A DNA stretch of 64,000 nucleotides from Alphaproteobacteria bacterium (GTDB lineage Bacteria; Pseudomonadota; Alphaproteobacteria; Rhodospirillales; Rhodospirillaceae): assembly GCA_030604885.1 (NCBI GenBank), contig JAUVUZ010000005.1, forward strand, positions 1 to 64,000. The letters run 5' to 3'. Every line of letters begins with the position of its first letter. Position 1 is the stretch's first letter. The translations under genes were made by a program, and so were the position numbers. This document shows positions 1 through 7,379 of the stretch, piece after piece. Below the pieces are notes generated by a model that saw only the letters and a list, made by a program, of their open reading frames with translations, searched no databases and was not told the DNA's origin.

Positions 1-563
1 CCGCCATCGCCGCGCCGCCCGAGCTGCGCCGCCTCGCCGCCGCCTACGTGCTCGAAGGCTTCGGCTATTCGGTCGCCGCCACCTTCCTGGTGGCGGTGGT
101 GGCGCGCGGCGGCGGCCTCGACCTCGGCGCCTGGGCGTGGGTGGTCACCGGGCTGGCCGCCGCGCCCGCGTTCTTCCTCTGGCGCCGGGCGGCGCGGCGC
201 CACGGCCTGTGGCGCGCCCTCGGCCTCGCCTACGCGATCCAGGCCGTCGCCATCGCCCTGCCCGCCCTTTCCACCGCCCCGGCCGCCGCGCTCGCCGCCG
301 CCGTCGGCTTCGGCGGCACCTTCCTCGCCATCACCGCCCTCACCGTGGCGGAGGCGCGCCGCCTCGGCGGCGTCCCCGCCATCGGCCGCGTCACCTTCCT
401 CTACGGCATCGGCCAGGCGCTCGGCCCGCTGCTCGCCGGGTGGCTGGCCGAGGCGCAGGGCGGCTTCGACTCCGCCCTCGTCGCCAGCGGCGCTTGCGTC
501 GCCGCGGGCGCCGTGATCCTCTTGTCCCACCGCATCAGGAGACCCGAACCATGCCCTTCGTGA
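1..563 (+). CDS. MFS transporter, YbfB/YjiJ-like, C-terminal part (5' end outside window)
   Basis: The reading frame is open from the first bases of the window, so the N-terminal part of the protein is missing; a GTG at 48 is internal. The visible roughly 187 residues are almost wholly hydrophobic, with about five to six membrane-spanning stretches rich in Ala, Leu and Gly. The segment LEGFGYSVAATFLVA resembles the start of the C-terminal half of YbfB/YjiJ-family major facilitator proteins. The family is presumed to move small molecules across the inner membrane; the substrate is unknown. The last 13 bases overlap the tautomerase gene that follows, which suggests co-transcription. Family assignment is from sequence recall only. 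Confidence 0.7.
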   Translation, partial: AIAAPPELRRLAAAYVLEGFGYSVAATFLVAVVARGGGLDLGAWAWVVTGLAAAPAFFLWRRAARRHGLWRALGLAYAIQAVAIALPALSTAPAAALAAAVGFGGTFLAITALTVAEARRLGGVPAIGRVTFLYGIGQALGPLLAGWLAEAQGGFDSALVASGACVAAGAVILLSHRIRRPEPCPS

Positions 564-757
564 ACATCAAGATCACCCCCGACGGCGCCACCCCGGAGAA
601 GAAGGCCGAACTCATCGCCGGAGTCACCAACCTGCTCCGCGACACCCTGGGCAAGAACCCCGCCACCACCGTCGTCATCATCGACGAGGTGGACACCGAC
701 AACTGGGGCATCGGCGGCGAATCCGTCACCGTCCGCCGCGCCCGCGCGCCCAAGTAA
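551..757 (+). CDS. 4-oxalocrotonate tautomerase-family protein
   Basis: This 68-residue protein has the size of a single 4-OT subunit. After Met removal the N-terminal residue is Pro, the general base of the tautomerase superfamily, and the C-terminal half contains NWGIGGES, matching the HFGIGGE-type segment of 4-OT. The two arginines that bind the dicarboxylate substrate in canonical 4-OT (Arg11 and Arg39) do not appear at the matching places, where Gly and Val are found. The natural substrate is therefore probably not 2-hydroxymuconate, and the real reaction is unknown. The gene starts inside the end of the transporter gene (13-base overlap). Confidence 0.85.
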   Translation: MPFVNIKITPDGATPEKKAELIAGVTNLLRDTLGKNPATTVVIIDEVDTDNWGIGGESVTVRRARAPK

Positions 758-760
758 CGG

Positions 761-2218
761 TCAGCGCGCCGCCTTCAAGAGGGCGTCCACGTCCACGTGG
801 GCTTCCAGGTGGTCGGCCAGCCGGTCGAGGGTGTCCTCCACCATCCGGTCGTAGGCGATGGTCGCCCGGTCCGGGTTGCCGACGTGGGCGAGGAACGCCT
901 TGCGGAAGCCGTCCGACGCGAAGATGCCGTGAACGTAGCAGCCCATCACCCGGCCGGTGGCGTCGATCGCCCCGGCCGGCGTGTTGCCGAGCGTCACCCA
1001 CGGGGTGTCGAGGCCCGGGCCGGTGGTCTCGCCCACGTGCATCTCGTAGCCGTGGATCACGCTGTCGGACCAGCGGTCGTGGCCCGAAACCTCCTCCAGC
1101 ACCTTCTTGCCGCGCATCGAGGTGGCAAGGTCGAGGTAGCCCAGGCCGGGGGTGTCGCCGGGCGGCCCCTCGATGCCGTCCGGGTCCGAAACGATCCGCC
1201 CCAGGCTCTGGAACCCGGCGCACAGGCCGACGAGATAGCCGCCCCGCCGCACGTGCGCGGCGATGTCCACGTCCCAGCCCTCGGCGCGAATCACGTCCAA
1301 GTCCGCCCGCGTCGCCTTCGAGCCGGGCAGGATCACCACCGTCGCGTCGGTCGGGATCGTCTCGCCGGGGGCGACGAAAATCACGTCCACGTCCGGCTCC
1401 GCCGCCAAGGGGTCCAAATCGTCGAAGTTGGCGATCCGCGAAATCCGCGGCACCGCCACCACCACCCGCCCGCCCTTGCGGGAATAGTCGCGGTTCTCCA
1501 ACGTCATCGCGTCCTCGGCGGGCAGCTTCGCCGCGTCGGCGAACCACGGCACCACGCCCAGGCACGCGAGGCCGGTCTTCTCGGCGATGGTCGCGATGGC
1601 GGGCGTGAACAGCGACACGTCGCCCCGGAACTTGTTGACGAGATACCCCACCGTGCGCGCCCGCTCGCTCTCCCGGATCAGCACGTGGGTGCCGACGATC
1701 TGCGCGATCACCCCGCCCCGGTCGATGTCGCCGATCAACACCACCGGAACGTCCGCCGCCTCGGCGAAGCCCATGTTGGCGATGTCGTTCTCCCGCAGGT
1801 TCACCTCCGCCGCGCTGCCCGCCCCCTCGATCAGAACGATGTCGCACTCCGACTCGAGCTTGCGGAACGCCGCCAGCACCTCGGGCATCAACGCCGCCTT
1901 GGTGGCGAAGAAATCCTTGGCGCTCGCCGAACCGCGCATCCGCCCCCGCACCACCACCTGGGCGCCGATGTCGGTCTGCGGCTTCAACAACACCGGGTTC
2001 ATGTCCACCGACGGCGGAACCCCGCACGCCCGCGCCTGCAACGCCTGCGCCCGGCCGATCTCGCCGCCGTCCGCCGTCACCGCCGCGTTGTTCGACATGT
2101 TCTGCGGCTTGAACGGCCGAACCCGCAACCCGCGCCGCACCAACGCCCGGCACACCCCCGCCACCAGCATCGACTTGCCCACATCCGACCCGGTGCCCTG
2201 AAACATGATCGCGGTCAT
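761..2218 (-). CDS. cobQ: Cobyric acid synthase
   Basis: CobQ amidates adenosylcobyrinic acid a,c-diamide at the b, d, e and g side chains, using glutamine and ATP, to give adenosylcobyric acid. The 485-residue length is normal. The N-terminal ATP-binding half begins with FQGTGSDVGKS (P-loop, residues 6-16) and contains the family-typical FKPQNMSNN. The C-terminal half is a class I glutamine amidotransferase domain with the nucleophile segment GLCAGFQSLG at about residues 330-340. The ATG at 2218 is chosen because the conserved domain begins within five residues of it. It is the promoter-distal member of a minus-strand cobalamin group but is separated from cobO by a palindromic repeat element, so it may have its own promoter. 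Confidence 0.95.
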   Translation of the reverse strand: MTAIMFQGTGSDVGKSMLVAGVCRALVRRGLRVRPFKPQNMSNNAAVTADGGEIGRAQALQARACGVPPSVDMNPVLLKPQTDIGAQVVVRGRMRGSASAKDFFATKAALMPEVLAAFRKLESECDIVLIEGAGSAAEVNLRENDIANMGFAEAADVPVVLIGDIDRGGVIAQIVGTHVLIRESERARTVGYLVNKFRGDVSLFTPAIATIAEKTGLACLGVVPWFADAAKLPAEDAMTLENRDYSRKGGRVVVAVPRISRIANFDDLDPLAAEPDVDVIFVAPGETIPTDATVVILPGSKATRADLDVIRAEGWDVDIAAHVRRGGYLVGLCAGFQSLGRIVSDPDGIEGPPGDTPGLGYLDLATSMRGKKVLEEVSGHDRWSDSVIHGYEMHVGETTGPGLDTPWVTLGNTPAGAIDATGRVMGCYVHGIFASDGFRKAFLAHVGNPDRATIAYDRMVEDTLDRLADHLEAHVDVDALLKAAR

Positions 2219-2238
2219 TCCGGCTTCGTCCCTCTCCG

Positions 2239-2449
2239 CTGCGGGGCTTCGCCCCGGTCCCCGTAAAGATCAAAACTTCGCGGAGGGACTCGGTCCCTCC
2301 GCACCTCCCGGACGTCTGGTTTTTCCGCGAAGCGGGATCGAACCGTCACGCGGCGCGATCGGCTTGGCCCGCTTCGCGGAAAAACCAACACATGGGGTCG
2401 AGGGGACCTCTGTCCCCTCGCGGGTCCGGGCAGCGCCCGGCCTGGTTTT
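2239..2449. repeat. Palindromic modular hairpin element, copy 1 (cobQ/cobO gap)
   Basis: The gap between cobO and cobQ is filled by inverted-repeat DNA. Its right half, read on the minus strand from the cobO stop, is stem 1 (CCGGGC-GCTG-type hairpin within CCAGG flanks), linker ACCCG, and stem 2 (CGAGGGGAC paired with GTCCCCTCG). The centre holds TTTTTCCGCGAAGCGGG at 2319-2335 facing its complement around 2370-2386. The left half is more divergent: a CGGGGC-TTC-GCCCCG hairpin near 2240, then CGGAGGGAC paired with GTCCCTCCG at 2281-2301. The stop codon of cobO (TGA) runs directly into AAAACCAGG of the element. There is no credible protein coding. Confidence 0.8.
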
Positions 2450-3063
2450 CAGAACTCCACCCCCGCCTGGGCTTTCACGCCCGCGCGGAAGGGGTGTTTG
2501 ACCATGGTCATTTCGGTGACGAGGTCGGCGGCCTCGACGAGGGCCTCGGGGGCGTTGCGGCCGGTGACGACGACGTGGAGGTCGGCGGGTCGGGCGGCGA
2601 GCGCGGCGAGGACGTCGGCGAGGTCGAGGTAGTCGTAGCGCAGGGCGATGTTGAGTTCGTCGAGGATCACCATGTCGAAGTCGCCCTCGGCGATCCAGGT
2701 TTTGGCGAGGCTCCAGGCGGCCCGGCAGGCGGCGACGTCGCGGGCGCGGTCCTGGGTTTCCCAGGTGAAGCCCTCGCCCATGATGCGGAAGTCGACTTGC
2801 TCGCCGAAGGATTCGAGGGCGCGGCGTTCGGCGGTGTCCCACGCGCCGGAGCCTTTGATGAACTGGAGGACGCCGACGCGCCCGCCGTGGCCGACGATCC
2901 GCAGCGCCATGCCCATGGCGGCGGTGGTCTTGCCCTTTCCGGCTCCGGTATGAACCATCAGCAGGCCTTTCTCGACCGTCTTGCCCGCCATCATGCGGTC
3001 GCGGGCGGCCTTGCGGGCCTTCATCTTTTCGGCGTGGCGGCGGTTGAGGTCGTCGTCGCTCAT
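2449..3063 (-). CDS. cobO: Cob(I)yrinic acid a,c-diamide adenosyltransferase
   Basis: CobO attaches the 5'-deoxyadenosyl group of ATP to the reduced cobalt of the corrinoid. The 204-residue protein has a charged N-terminal helix and a P-loop TGAGKGKTT at residues 39-47, followed by the family-typical LQFIKG and, near the middle, VILDEL of the Walker B region. The ATG at 3063 is chosen because it gives the normal family length and forms an ATGA overlap with the stop of the upstream cobP gene, implying coupled translation. It lies in the minus-strand series cobS - phosphatase - cobP - cobO. The stop codon abuts a palindromic repeat element that could end the transcript. Confidence 0.96.
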   Translation of the reverse strand: MSDDDLNRRHAEKMKARKAARDRMMAGKTVEKGLLMVHTGAGKGKTTAAMGMALRIVGHGGRVGVLQFIKGSGAWDTAERRALESFGEQVDFRIMGEGFTWETQDRARDVAACRAAWSLAKTWIAEGDFDMVILDELNIALRYDYLDLADVLAALAARPADLHVVVTGRNAPEALVEAADLVTEMTMVKHPFRAGVKAQAGVEF

Positions 3064-3605
3064 GGTTCGGCCTTCAGCGTCAGGGGCAGCCCGGCGGCGG
3101 TGAACACGACGCGCTGCGCGGCGGCGGCGACGCGCTGGTTGAGGCGCCCCTGCTCGTCGCGGAAGGCGCGGCCGAGCGGCGTTTCCGGCACCAGGCCGAG
3201 GCCCACTTCGTTGGAGACGCACACCACCGGCCCGGGGGCGCGGGCGAGGGCGGCGACGAGCTTTTCCGCCTGGGCGGCGGCGTCGCGCGCCTCCAGCATC
3301 TGGTTGGTGAGCCAGAGGGTGAGGCAATCGAGCAGGATCGGCCGCCCGGGCGGCAGGCCGGGCAGCAGCTCGGCCACCTCGAGCGGCTCCTCGACGGTTT
3401 CCCAGAGGTCGCCGCGGCGGGCGCGGTGGATGTCGATGCGCTCGCGCATTTCCGCGTCCCAGGCGCGGCCGGTGGCGAGGTAGAGGGCGCGCACGCCGGA
3501 TCGTTTCGCCTCCGCCGCGACCCACGCCTCGGCCAGCGTGCTCTTGCCCGAGCGCGCGCCGCCCAGCACCAGCGAGAGGGGCGGAAGCGGCCGGTCCTCA
3601 AACAT
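3060..3605 (-). CDS. cobP: Adenosylcobinamide kinase / adenosylcobinamide-phosphate guanylyltransferase
   Basis: This bifunctional enzyme phosphorylates adenosylcobinamide and then transfers GMP to give adenosylcobinamide-GDP, the substrate of CobS. The 181-residue protein carries the P-loop GGARSGKST at residues 15-23. The RIDIHRARR segment places His60 where CobU has its guanylylated histidine, followed by the expected WETVEEP. The start at 3605 leaves an 8-base overlap with the end of the phosphatase gene, and the stop overlaps the cobO start by four bases. Everything normal for the family is present. Confidence 0.95.
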   Translation of the reverse strand: MFEDRPLPPLSLVLGGARSGKSTLAEAWVAAEAKRSGVRALYLATGRAWDAEMRERIDIHRARRGDLWETVEEPLEVAELLPGLPPGRPILLDCLTLWLTNQMLEARDAAAQAEKLVAALARAPGPVVCVSNEVGLGLVPETPLGRAFRDEQGRLNQRVAAAAQRVVFTAAGLPLTLKAEP

Positions 3606-4263
3606 GGAGCACGTTCACCGCGCCGACGCGGGCGATGCCTTCGAGGTCGTCGAGGTAGTGGTCGATGCGGGTGATCGAGACGAAGTCGATGTCGAGCCGC
3701 TGGGCGTCGGCGTGGGGCAGGTTGAGGACGTTGGCGAGCTGGGCGCGGATGCTGCCCGCGTGGGCCACCGCCACCACGTCGCGCCCCGGGAACCGGGCGC
3801 TGATGCGCGCCACCGCCGCGCCGACCCGCGCCGCGTGGTCGAAGGTGTTCTCGCCGCCGCCCGCCGGGCGATAGGCGTAGGGATCGTTCCAGAACGCCTG
3901 GGGCGCGCCCGGCTCGGCGGCCTCGATCTCGTCCCAGGTGAGGCCTTCCCAGTTGCCGAAGTAGCGTTCCTCGAAGGCGGGTTCGGTGAGCACCGCGCCG
4001 GGGTCGAAGGCGAAGCCCTGGGCGGCGAGGGCCGCGAGGGTGAGGCGGGCGCGGGAGAGGCCGCTGGTGAGCACCACCGCGCCCTCGGGCAGGCGGCTGG
4101 CCTGGGCGGCGAACACCGTTTCGTCGGAGCAGTCGCACGCCACGTCGTGGCGGCCGTAGACGATCTTGCCCGCCACCGGCACCGGCGCGTGGCGCACCCA
4201 CCACCAGCGGGTCTTCACTCCGTTGAGCTTCACCGCAAGTCCCCTGCCCGTTGTCTTCGTCAT
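3598..4263 (-). CDS. cobC: Histidine phosphatase, probable alpha-ribazole-5'-phosphate phosphatase
   Basis: A 221-residue histidine-acid-phosphatase/phosphoglycerate-mutase-fold protein. The phospho-acceptor motif reads WWVRHAP (His25), a second conserved histidine lies in VAVAHAGSIRA, and a glutamate is present in the EERYFGNWEG segment. CobC-type enzymes remove the phosphate from alpha-ribazole-5'-phosphate or from the final cobamide phosphate. The role is assigned mainly by context: the gene sits between cobS and cobP and overlaps the cobS stop by four bases (ATGA). A general phosphatase role cannot be excluded from sequence alone. The ATG at 4263 is favoured by that overlap. Confidence 0.85.
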   Translation of the reverse strand: MTKTTGRGLAVKLNGVKTRWWWVRHAPVPVAGKIVYGRHDVACDCSDETVFAAQASRLPEGAVVLTSGLSRARLTLAALAAQGFAFDPGAVLTEPAFEERYFGNWEGLTWDEIEAAEPGAPQAFWNDPYAYRPAGGGENTFDHAARVGAAVARISARFPGRDVVAVAHAGSIRAQLANVLNLPHADAQRLDIDFVSITRIDHYLDDLEGIARVGAVNVLHV

Positions 4264-5063
4264 GACGGCGCGCGCAGCATCGCCACCAGAACCAGCACCA
4301 GGATGTCGACGGTCTGGGCGCCGCATCCGAGCACGTCGCCGGTATAGCCGCCGATGTGGCGTTTGGCCAGAGCCGCCAGCCCGGCGACCCCGGCGAGGGC
4401 GACGAAAAACGCCAGGAACCCCTGCCCCGGCCCGAGGGCGACGAGGGCGATCAGCAGCCCCAGCAGCACCGCCGCCCAGGTGGAGCCTTCGGTGGGATAG
4501 CCGGAGGACGCGGCGACGCCGTCGGAGCGGGCGGAGAAGTTGAGGGTCATCGACACCGGAATCAGCCCGCGCCCCAGCGCCCCCGCCGCGATCATCGCCG
4601 CCAGCGCGTCGAGCGGCGCCAGCGTGCCGACCGCGACGACGCGGATCAGCAGGCTCAGCACCAGCCCGGTGGCGCCGTAGGTGCCGAGCAGCGAGTCGCG
4701 CATGATTTCCATCTTGCGCTCGCGCTCGTAGCCGCCGCCGAAGCCGTCGCACACGTCGGCGAAGCCGTCCTCGTGCAGGGCGCCGGTGATCGCCACCGTC
4801 GCCGCGATGGCGAGGGCGCCCGCCAGCGCGTGGGGCGCGCCCAGGGTGGCGGCGAGCAGGAACGCCAGCCCGCCCAGCCCGCCGATCAGCGCCCCCGCCA
4901 CCGGAAACGTGCGCATCGCGGTGGCGAGCGGCTGGGTGCGCGCGGCGTTGCCCGCGGGCAACGGAATCCGGGTGAGAAAAATCATCGCGTACAGCAGGTC
5001 GTCCAGCCACGCGGCAAGGCCGGAGGCGGACGGAGGCGGCGCGGACGGGGTGGATCCGGACAT
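4260..5063 (-). CDS. cobS: Adenosylcobinamide-GDP ribazoletransferase (cobalamin synthase)
   Basis: CobS is an inner-membrane enzyme that joins adenosylcobinamide-GDP to alpha-ribazole (or its phosphate), completing the nucleotide loop. The 267-residue protein is strongly hydrophobic with about six to seven membrane segments. The signature acidic motif HEDGFADVCDG lies at residues 97-107, followed by GGGYERERKMEIMRDS, typical of the family. It is the first gene of the minus-strand cobalamin group and is divergent from the first cobT gene, with only 69 bases between the two starts. Confidence 0.95.
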   Translation of the reverse strand: MSGSTPSAPPPSASGLAAWLDDLLYAMIFLTRIPLPAGNAARTQPLATAMRTFPVAGALIGGLGGLAFLLAATLGAPHALAGALAIAATVAITGALHEDGFADVCDGFGGGYERERKMEIMRDSLLGTYGATGLVLSLLIRVVAVGTLAPLDALAAMIAAGALGRGLIPVSMTLNFSARSDGVAASSGYPTEGSTWAAVLLGLLIALVALGPGQGFLAFFVALAGVAGLAALAKRHIGGYTGDVLGCGAQTVDILVLVLVAMLRAPS

Positions 5064-5132
5064 AAGGGTGGTGATTTCCCTGCGGTGATCGTCTATAGAC
5101 GGGGCTTCCGCAGTCTAAGGAGAATCGGAAGG
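5064..5132. promoter_or_regulatory. Divergent cobS/cobT control region with nested dyads
   Basis: The 69 bases between the divergent cobS and cobT starts contain a perfect 12-base palindrome, CGTCTATAGACG (5090-5101), nested inside a wider inverted repeat CTGCGG (5080-5085) / CCGCAG (5108-5113). TATAGA inside the palindrome could serve as a -10 hexamer for transcription in either direction, which would tie the two promoters together; no strong -35 is visible. A clear ribosome-binding site (GGAAGG) precedes the cobT start. No cobalamin riboswitch could fit or was recognised. Operator function is inference from symmetry and position. Confidence 0.4.
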
Positions 5133-6167
5133 ATGGTGAAGGCCCTGATCGTCTCATCTCTGGACGACGTGCGCGCCCTGGTCGCGGCCATGCCCGGCCC
5201 CGACACCGCCGCCGCCGAAGCCGCCCGCACCCGCGAGGCCAACCTCACCAAGCCCCCCGGGTCCCTCGGCCGGATCGAGGAATTCGCGGAATGGCTCTCC
5301 GCCTGGCAGGGCCACCACCCGCCGGAGATGCGCCACCCCCGTGCCGCGGTGTTCTGCGCCAACCACGGCGTCGCGCGGCTCGGCGTCTCCGCCTATCCCA
5401 TGGAAGTGACGGCGCAGATGCACGCCAACTATGTGGCGGGCGGCGCGGGCTTCAACGCCATGTGCAAGGCGATGGACGTGCCCTACGACATCCACGCCAT
5501 CGAGATCGACACCCCCACCGCCGACTTCACCGAAGGCCCGGCGATGACCGAGGCCGAACTGGTGGCGGCGCTCGCCGTGGGCCTGCGCGCGGTGCCCGAG
5601 GGCGCCAGCGTGTTCTGCCCCGGCGAAATGGGCATCGGCAACACCGCCGCCGCCGCCGCGCTGCTGTGCGCGCTCCACGGCGGCAGCGCCGAGGACTGGA
5701 CCGGCGCCGGATCGGGCGTCTCGGGGGCCGACCTCGCGCGCAAGATCGAGGTGGTGCGCCAGGGCGTGGCGCTGCACGCCGCCGAGGCCGCCGACCCGCT
5801 CGACCTGCTCCGCCGCCTCGGCGGGCGCGAGCTGGCGGCGATGACCGGCGCGATCCTCGCGGCGCGGCACCTGCGGGTGCCGGTGCTGATCGACGGCTTC
5901 CTCTGCTCCGCCGCCGCCGCGGTGCTGGCGGCGATGCGGCCCGACGCCCTCGACCACTGCCGCTTCTCCCACGCCTCCGCCGAGCCGGGCCACGCCCTCT
6001 TGATGCAGAAGCTCGACGCCAAGCCGATCCTCCACCTCGACATGCGCCTGGGCGAGGCCACCGGCGCGGTGCTCGCCTCGGGCATCCTGCGCACCGCGGT
6101 GGCCGTCCACACCGAGCTTCTCACCTTCGAGGAAGCCCGCGTCACCCGCAATCATCCGGTGTCCTGA
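5133..6167 (+). CDS. cobT: Nicotinate-nucleotide:base phosphoribosyltransferase, CobT family, copy 1
   Basis: CobT transfers phosphoribose from nicotinate mononucleotide to the lower-ligand base (usually 5,6-dimethylbenzimidazole) to make alpha-ribazole-5'-phosphate. The 344-residue protein holds the family blocks NHGV (78-80 region), GEMGIGNT (164-171) and DMRLGEATGA with the probable catalytic glutamate at residue 308. Two differences from the usual family text are visible: NTA instead of NTT after GIG, and PMEVT where many CobTs have PQEVT, near the base-binding pocket. The ATG at 5133 follows a good GGAAGG site. A second cobT paralogue of equal length follows after a single base, so the two are surely co-expressed. 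Confidence 0.93.
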   Translation: MVKALIVSSLDDVRALVAAMPGPDTAAAEAARTREANLTKPPGSLGRIEEFAEWLSAWQGHHPPEMRHPRAAVFCANHGVARLGVSAYPMEVTAQMHANYVAGGAGFNAMCKAMDVPYDIHAIEIDTPTADFTEGPAMTEAELVAALAVGLRAVPEGASVFCPGEMGIGNTAAAAALLCALHGGSAEDWTGAGSGVSGADLARKIEVVRQGVALHAAEAADPLDLLRRLGGRELAAMTGAILAARHLRVPVLIDGFLCSAAAAVLAAMRPDALDHCRFSHASAEPGHALLMQKLDAKPILHLDMRLGEATGAVLASGILRTAVAVHTELLTFEEARVTRNHPVS

Positions 6168-6168
6168 G

Positions 6169-7203
6169 ATGCTGAAGATTTCCGCTCCGCAGATCGACTC
6201 CCTCGACCACCTGCGCCATATCCTGCGCAACCTGCCGGGGCCGGATACCGCCGCCCGCGACGCCGCCCTCGCCCGCGAGCCGCTGCTCACCAAGCCCCGC
6301 GGCGCCCTCGGCCGCCTGGAGGAACTCGCCGCCTGGCTCGCCGCCTGGCAGGGCCGCCACCCGCCGGTGATGGACCGCCCGGCCGCCGCCACCTTCGCCG
6401 GCAACCACGGGGTGATGAAGCACCGCGTCTCGCCCTGCCCGGTCGAGGTCACCTGGCAGCAGTCGAAAAACTTCGCCGAGGGCGGCGGCTCGATCAACGC
6501 CTTCTGCCGCTCCACCGGCACCGAACACAAAACCTACGACATCGCCATCGACAGCTTCACCCGCGACTTCCTCGAAGGCCCGGCGATGGACGAGGACGAC
6601 TTCGTCGCCGCCTTCAACGTCGGCATGGCGGCGGTCGAGGCCGGAATGAGCGTGTTCTGCCCCGGCGAAATGGGCATCGGCAACACCACCCCCGCCTCCG
6701 CCATGGCGATGGCGATCTACGGCGGCACCGCCGAACAGTGGACCGGCTACGGCGCGGGCGCGGTCGGCCCGATCATGGAACGCAAAATCCGCGTCGTCGC
6801 CGAAGGCGTCGCCAAACACACCGCCGATTCGCCCGACGCGGTGGAAATCGCCCGACGCCTCGGCGGCCGCGAACTCGCGGCGATGGCGGGCGCCACCCTC
6901 TCCGGCCGCCTCCAGCGCGTCCCGGTGCTGCTCGACGGCTTCCCCTGCACCGCCTCGGCGGTGTTCCTCGAAGCCTTCCAGCCCGGCGCCCTCGACCACT
7001 GCCGCATCTCCCACGCCTCCGCCGAAGTGGGCCACGGCATGCTCACCGAACGCCTCGCCCAACGCCCGCTGCTCCACCTCGGCATGCGCCTGGGCGAAGG
7101 CACCGGCGCCGTGCTCGCCGTCCACCTGCTGCGCGCCGCCGTCACCTGCCACGCCGACATGGCCACCTTCGACGAAGCCGCCGTCGCCCGCGCCGAGCGG
7201 TGA
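6169..7203 (+). CDS. Nicotinate-nucleotide:base phosphoribosyltransferase, CobT family, copy 2
   Basis: A second full-length CobT-family protein (344 residues) directly downstream of the first. It has GNHGV, GEMGIGNTT (167-174) and GMRLGEGTGA with the general-base glutamate retained at residue 310, so it looks catalytically competent. The base-pocket segment reads VSPCPVEVT, different both from its neighbour and from the usual PQEVT text. The two copies are clearly divergent rather than a recent duplication. Tandem CobT homologues can act as a heterodimer on unusual bases (the ArsA/ArsB pair of Sporomusa, which attaches phenolics); whether that applies here is inference. It is the last gene before a hairpin element with a strong terminator. 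Confidence 0.9.
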   Translation: MLKISAPQIDSLDHLRHILRNLPGPDTAARDAALAREPLLTKPRGALGRLEELAAWLAAWQGRHPPVMDRPAAATFAGNHGVMKHRVSPCPVEVTWQQSKNFAEGGGSINAFCRSTGTEHKTYDIAIDSFTRDFLEGPAMDEDDFVAAFNVGMAAVEAGMSVFCPGEMGIGNTTPASAMAMAIYGGTAEQWTGYGAGAVGPIMERKIRVVAEGVAKHTADSPDAVEIARRLGGRELAAMAGATLSGRLQRVPVLLDGFPCTASAVFLEAFQPGALDHCRISHASAEVGHGMLTERLAQRPLLHLGMRLGEGTGAVLAVHLLRAAVTCHADMATFDEAAVARAER

Positions 7204-7210
7204 GGGAAGG

Positions 7211-7372
7211 CCAGGGGCGCTGCCCCTGGGACCCCGCCGGGGGGTCTCGGACCCCCCGGACCCCGCGCTCACTTCAAAGGAAAAGGGCCTCCCGAACGGA
7301 GGCCCTTTTCCTTTGGAAACGAATGGGATCCAAGGGCCCAAGGCCCTTGGCGGGTCCAGGGCGGAGCCCTGG
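7211..7372. repeat. Palindromic modular hairpin element, copy 2
   Basis: Fills the gap between the convergent cobT copy 2 and J-domain genes. Left to right: stem 1 (CCAGGGGC-GCTG hairpin, 7211-7229), linker ACCCCG, stem 2 (CCGGGGGGTC paired with GACCCCCCGG), a central terminator-like hairpin at 7275-7315, then the second half reading inward from the right end as CCAGGGC-TCC-GCCCTGG, linker ACCCGC, and CCAAGGGCC paired with GGCCCTTGG. The right half is nearly identical to that of the copy at 30352-30512. Confidence 0.85.
7275..7315. terminator. Bidirectional rho-independent terminator in element copy 2
   Basis: Perfect 18-base arms (7275-7292 and 7298-7315) with the stem core GGGCCTCC/GGAGGCCC, flanking A- and T-tracts, and a five-base loop CGAAC at 7293-7297. 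The T-tracts on both strands suit it to end transcription from both cobT copy 2 and the convergent J-domain gene. Confidence 0.75.
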
Positions 7373-7379
7373 CCTGCCC

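Noticed and set aside
5064-5132. Cobalamin riboswitch upstream of cobalamin genes
   Set aside because: The gaps before cobS/cobT (69 bases), the DUF1636 gene (95 bases) and cobA/cbiD (91 bases) are too short and show no B12-box text.
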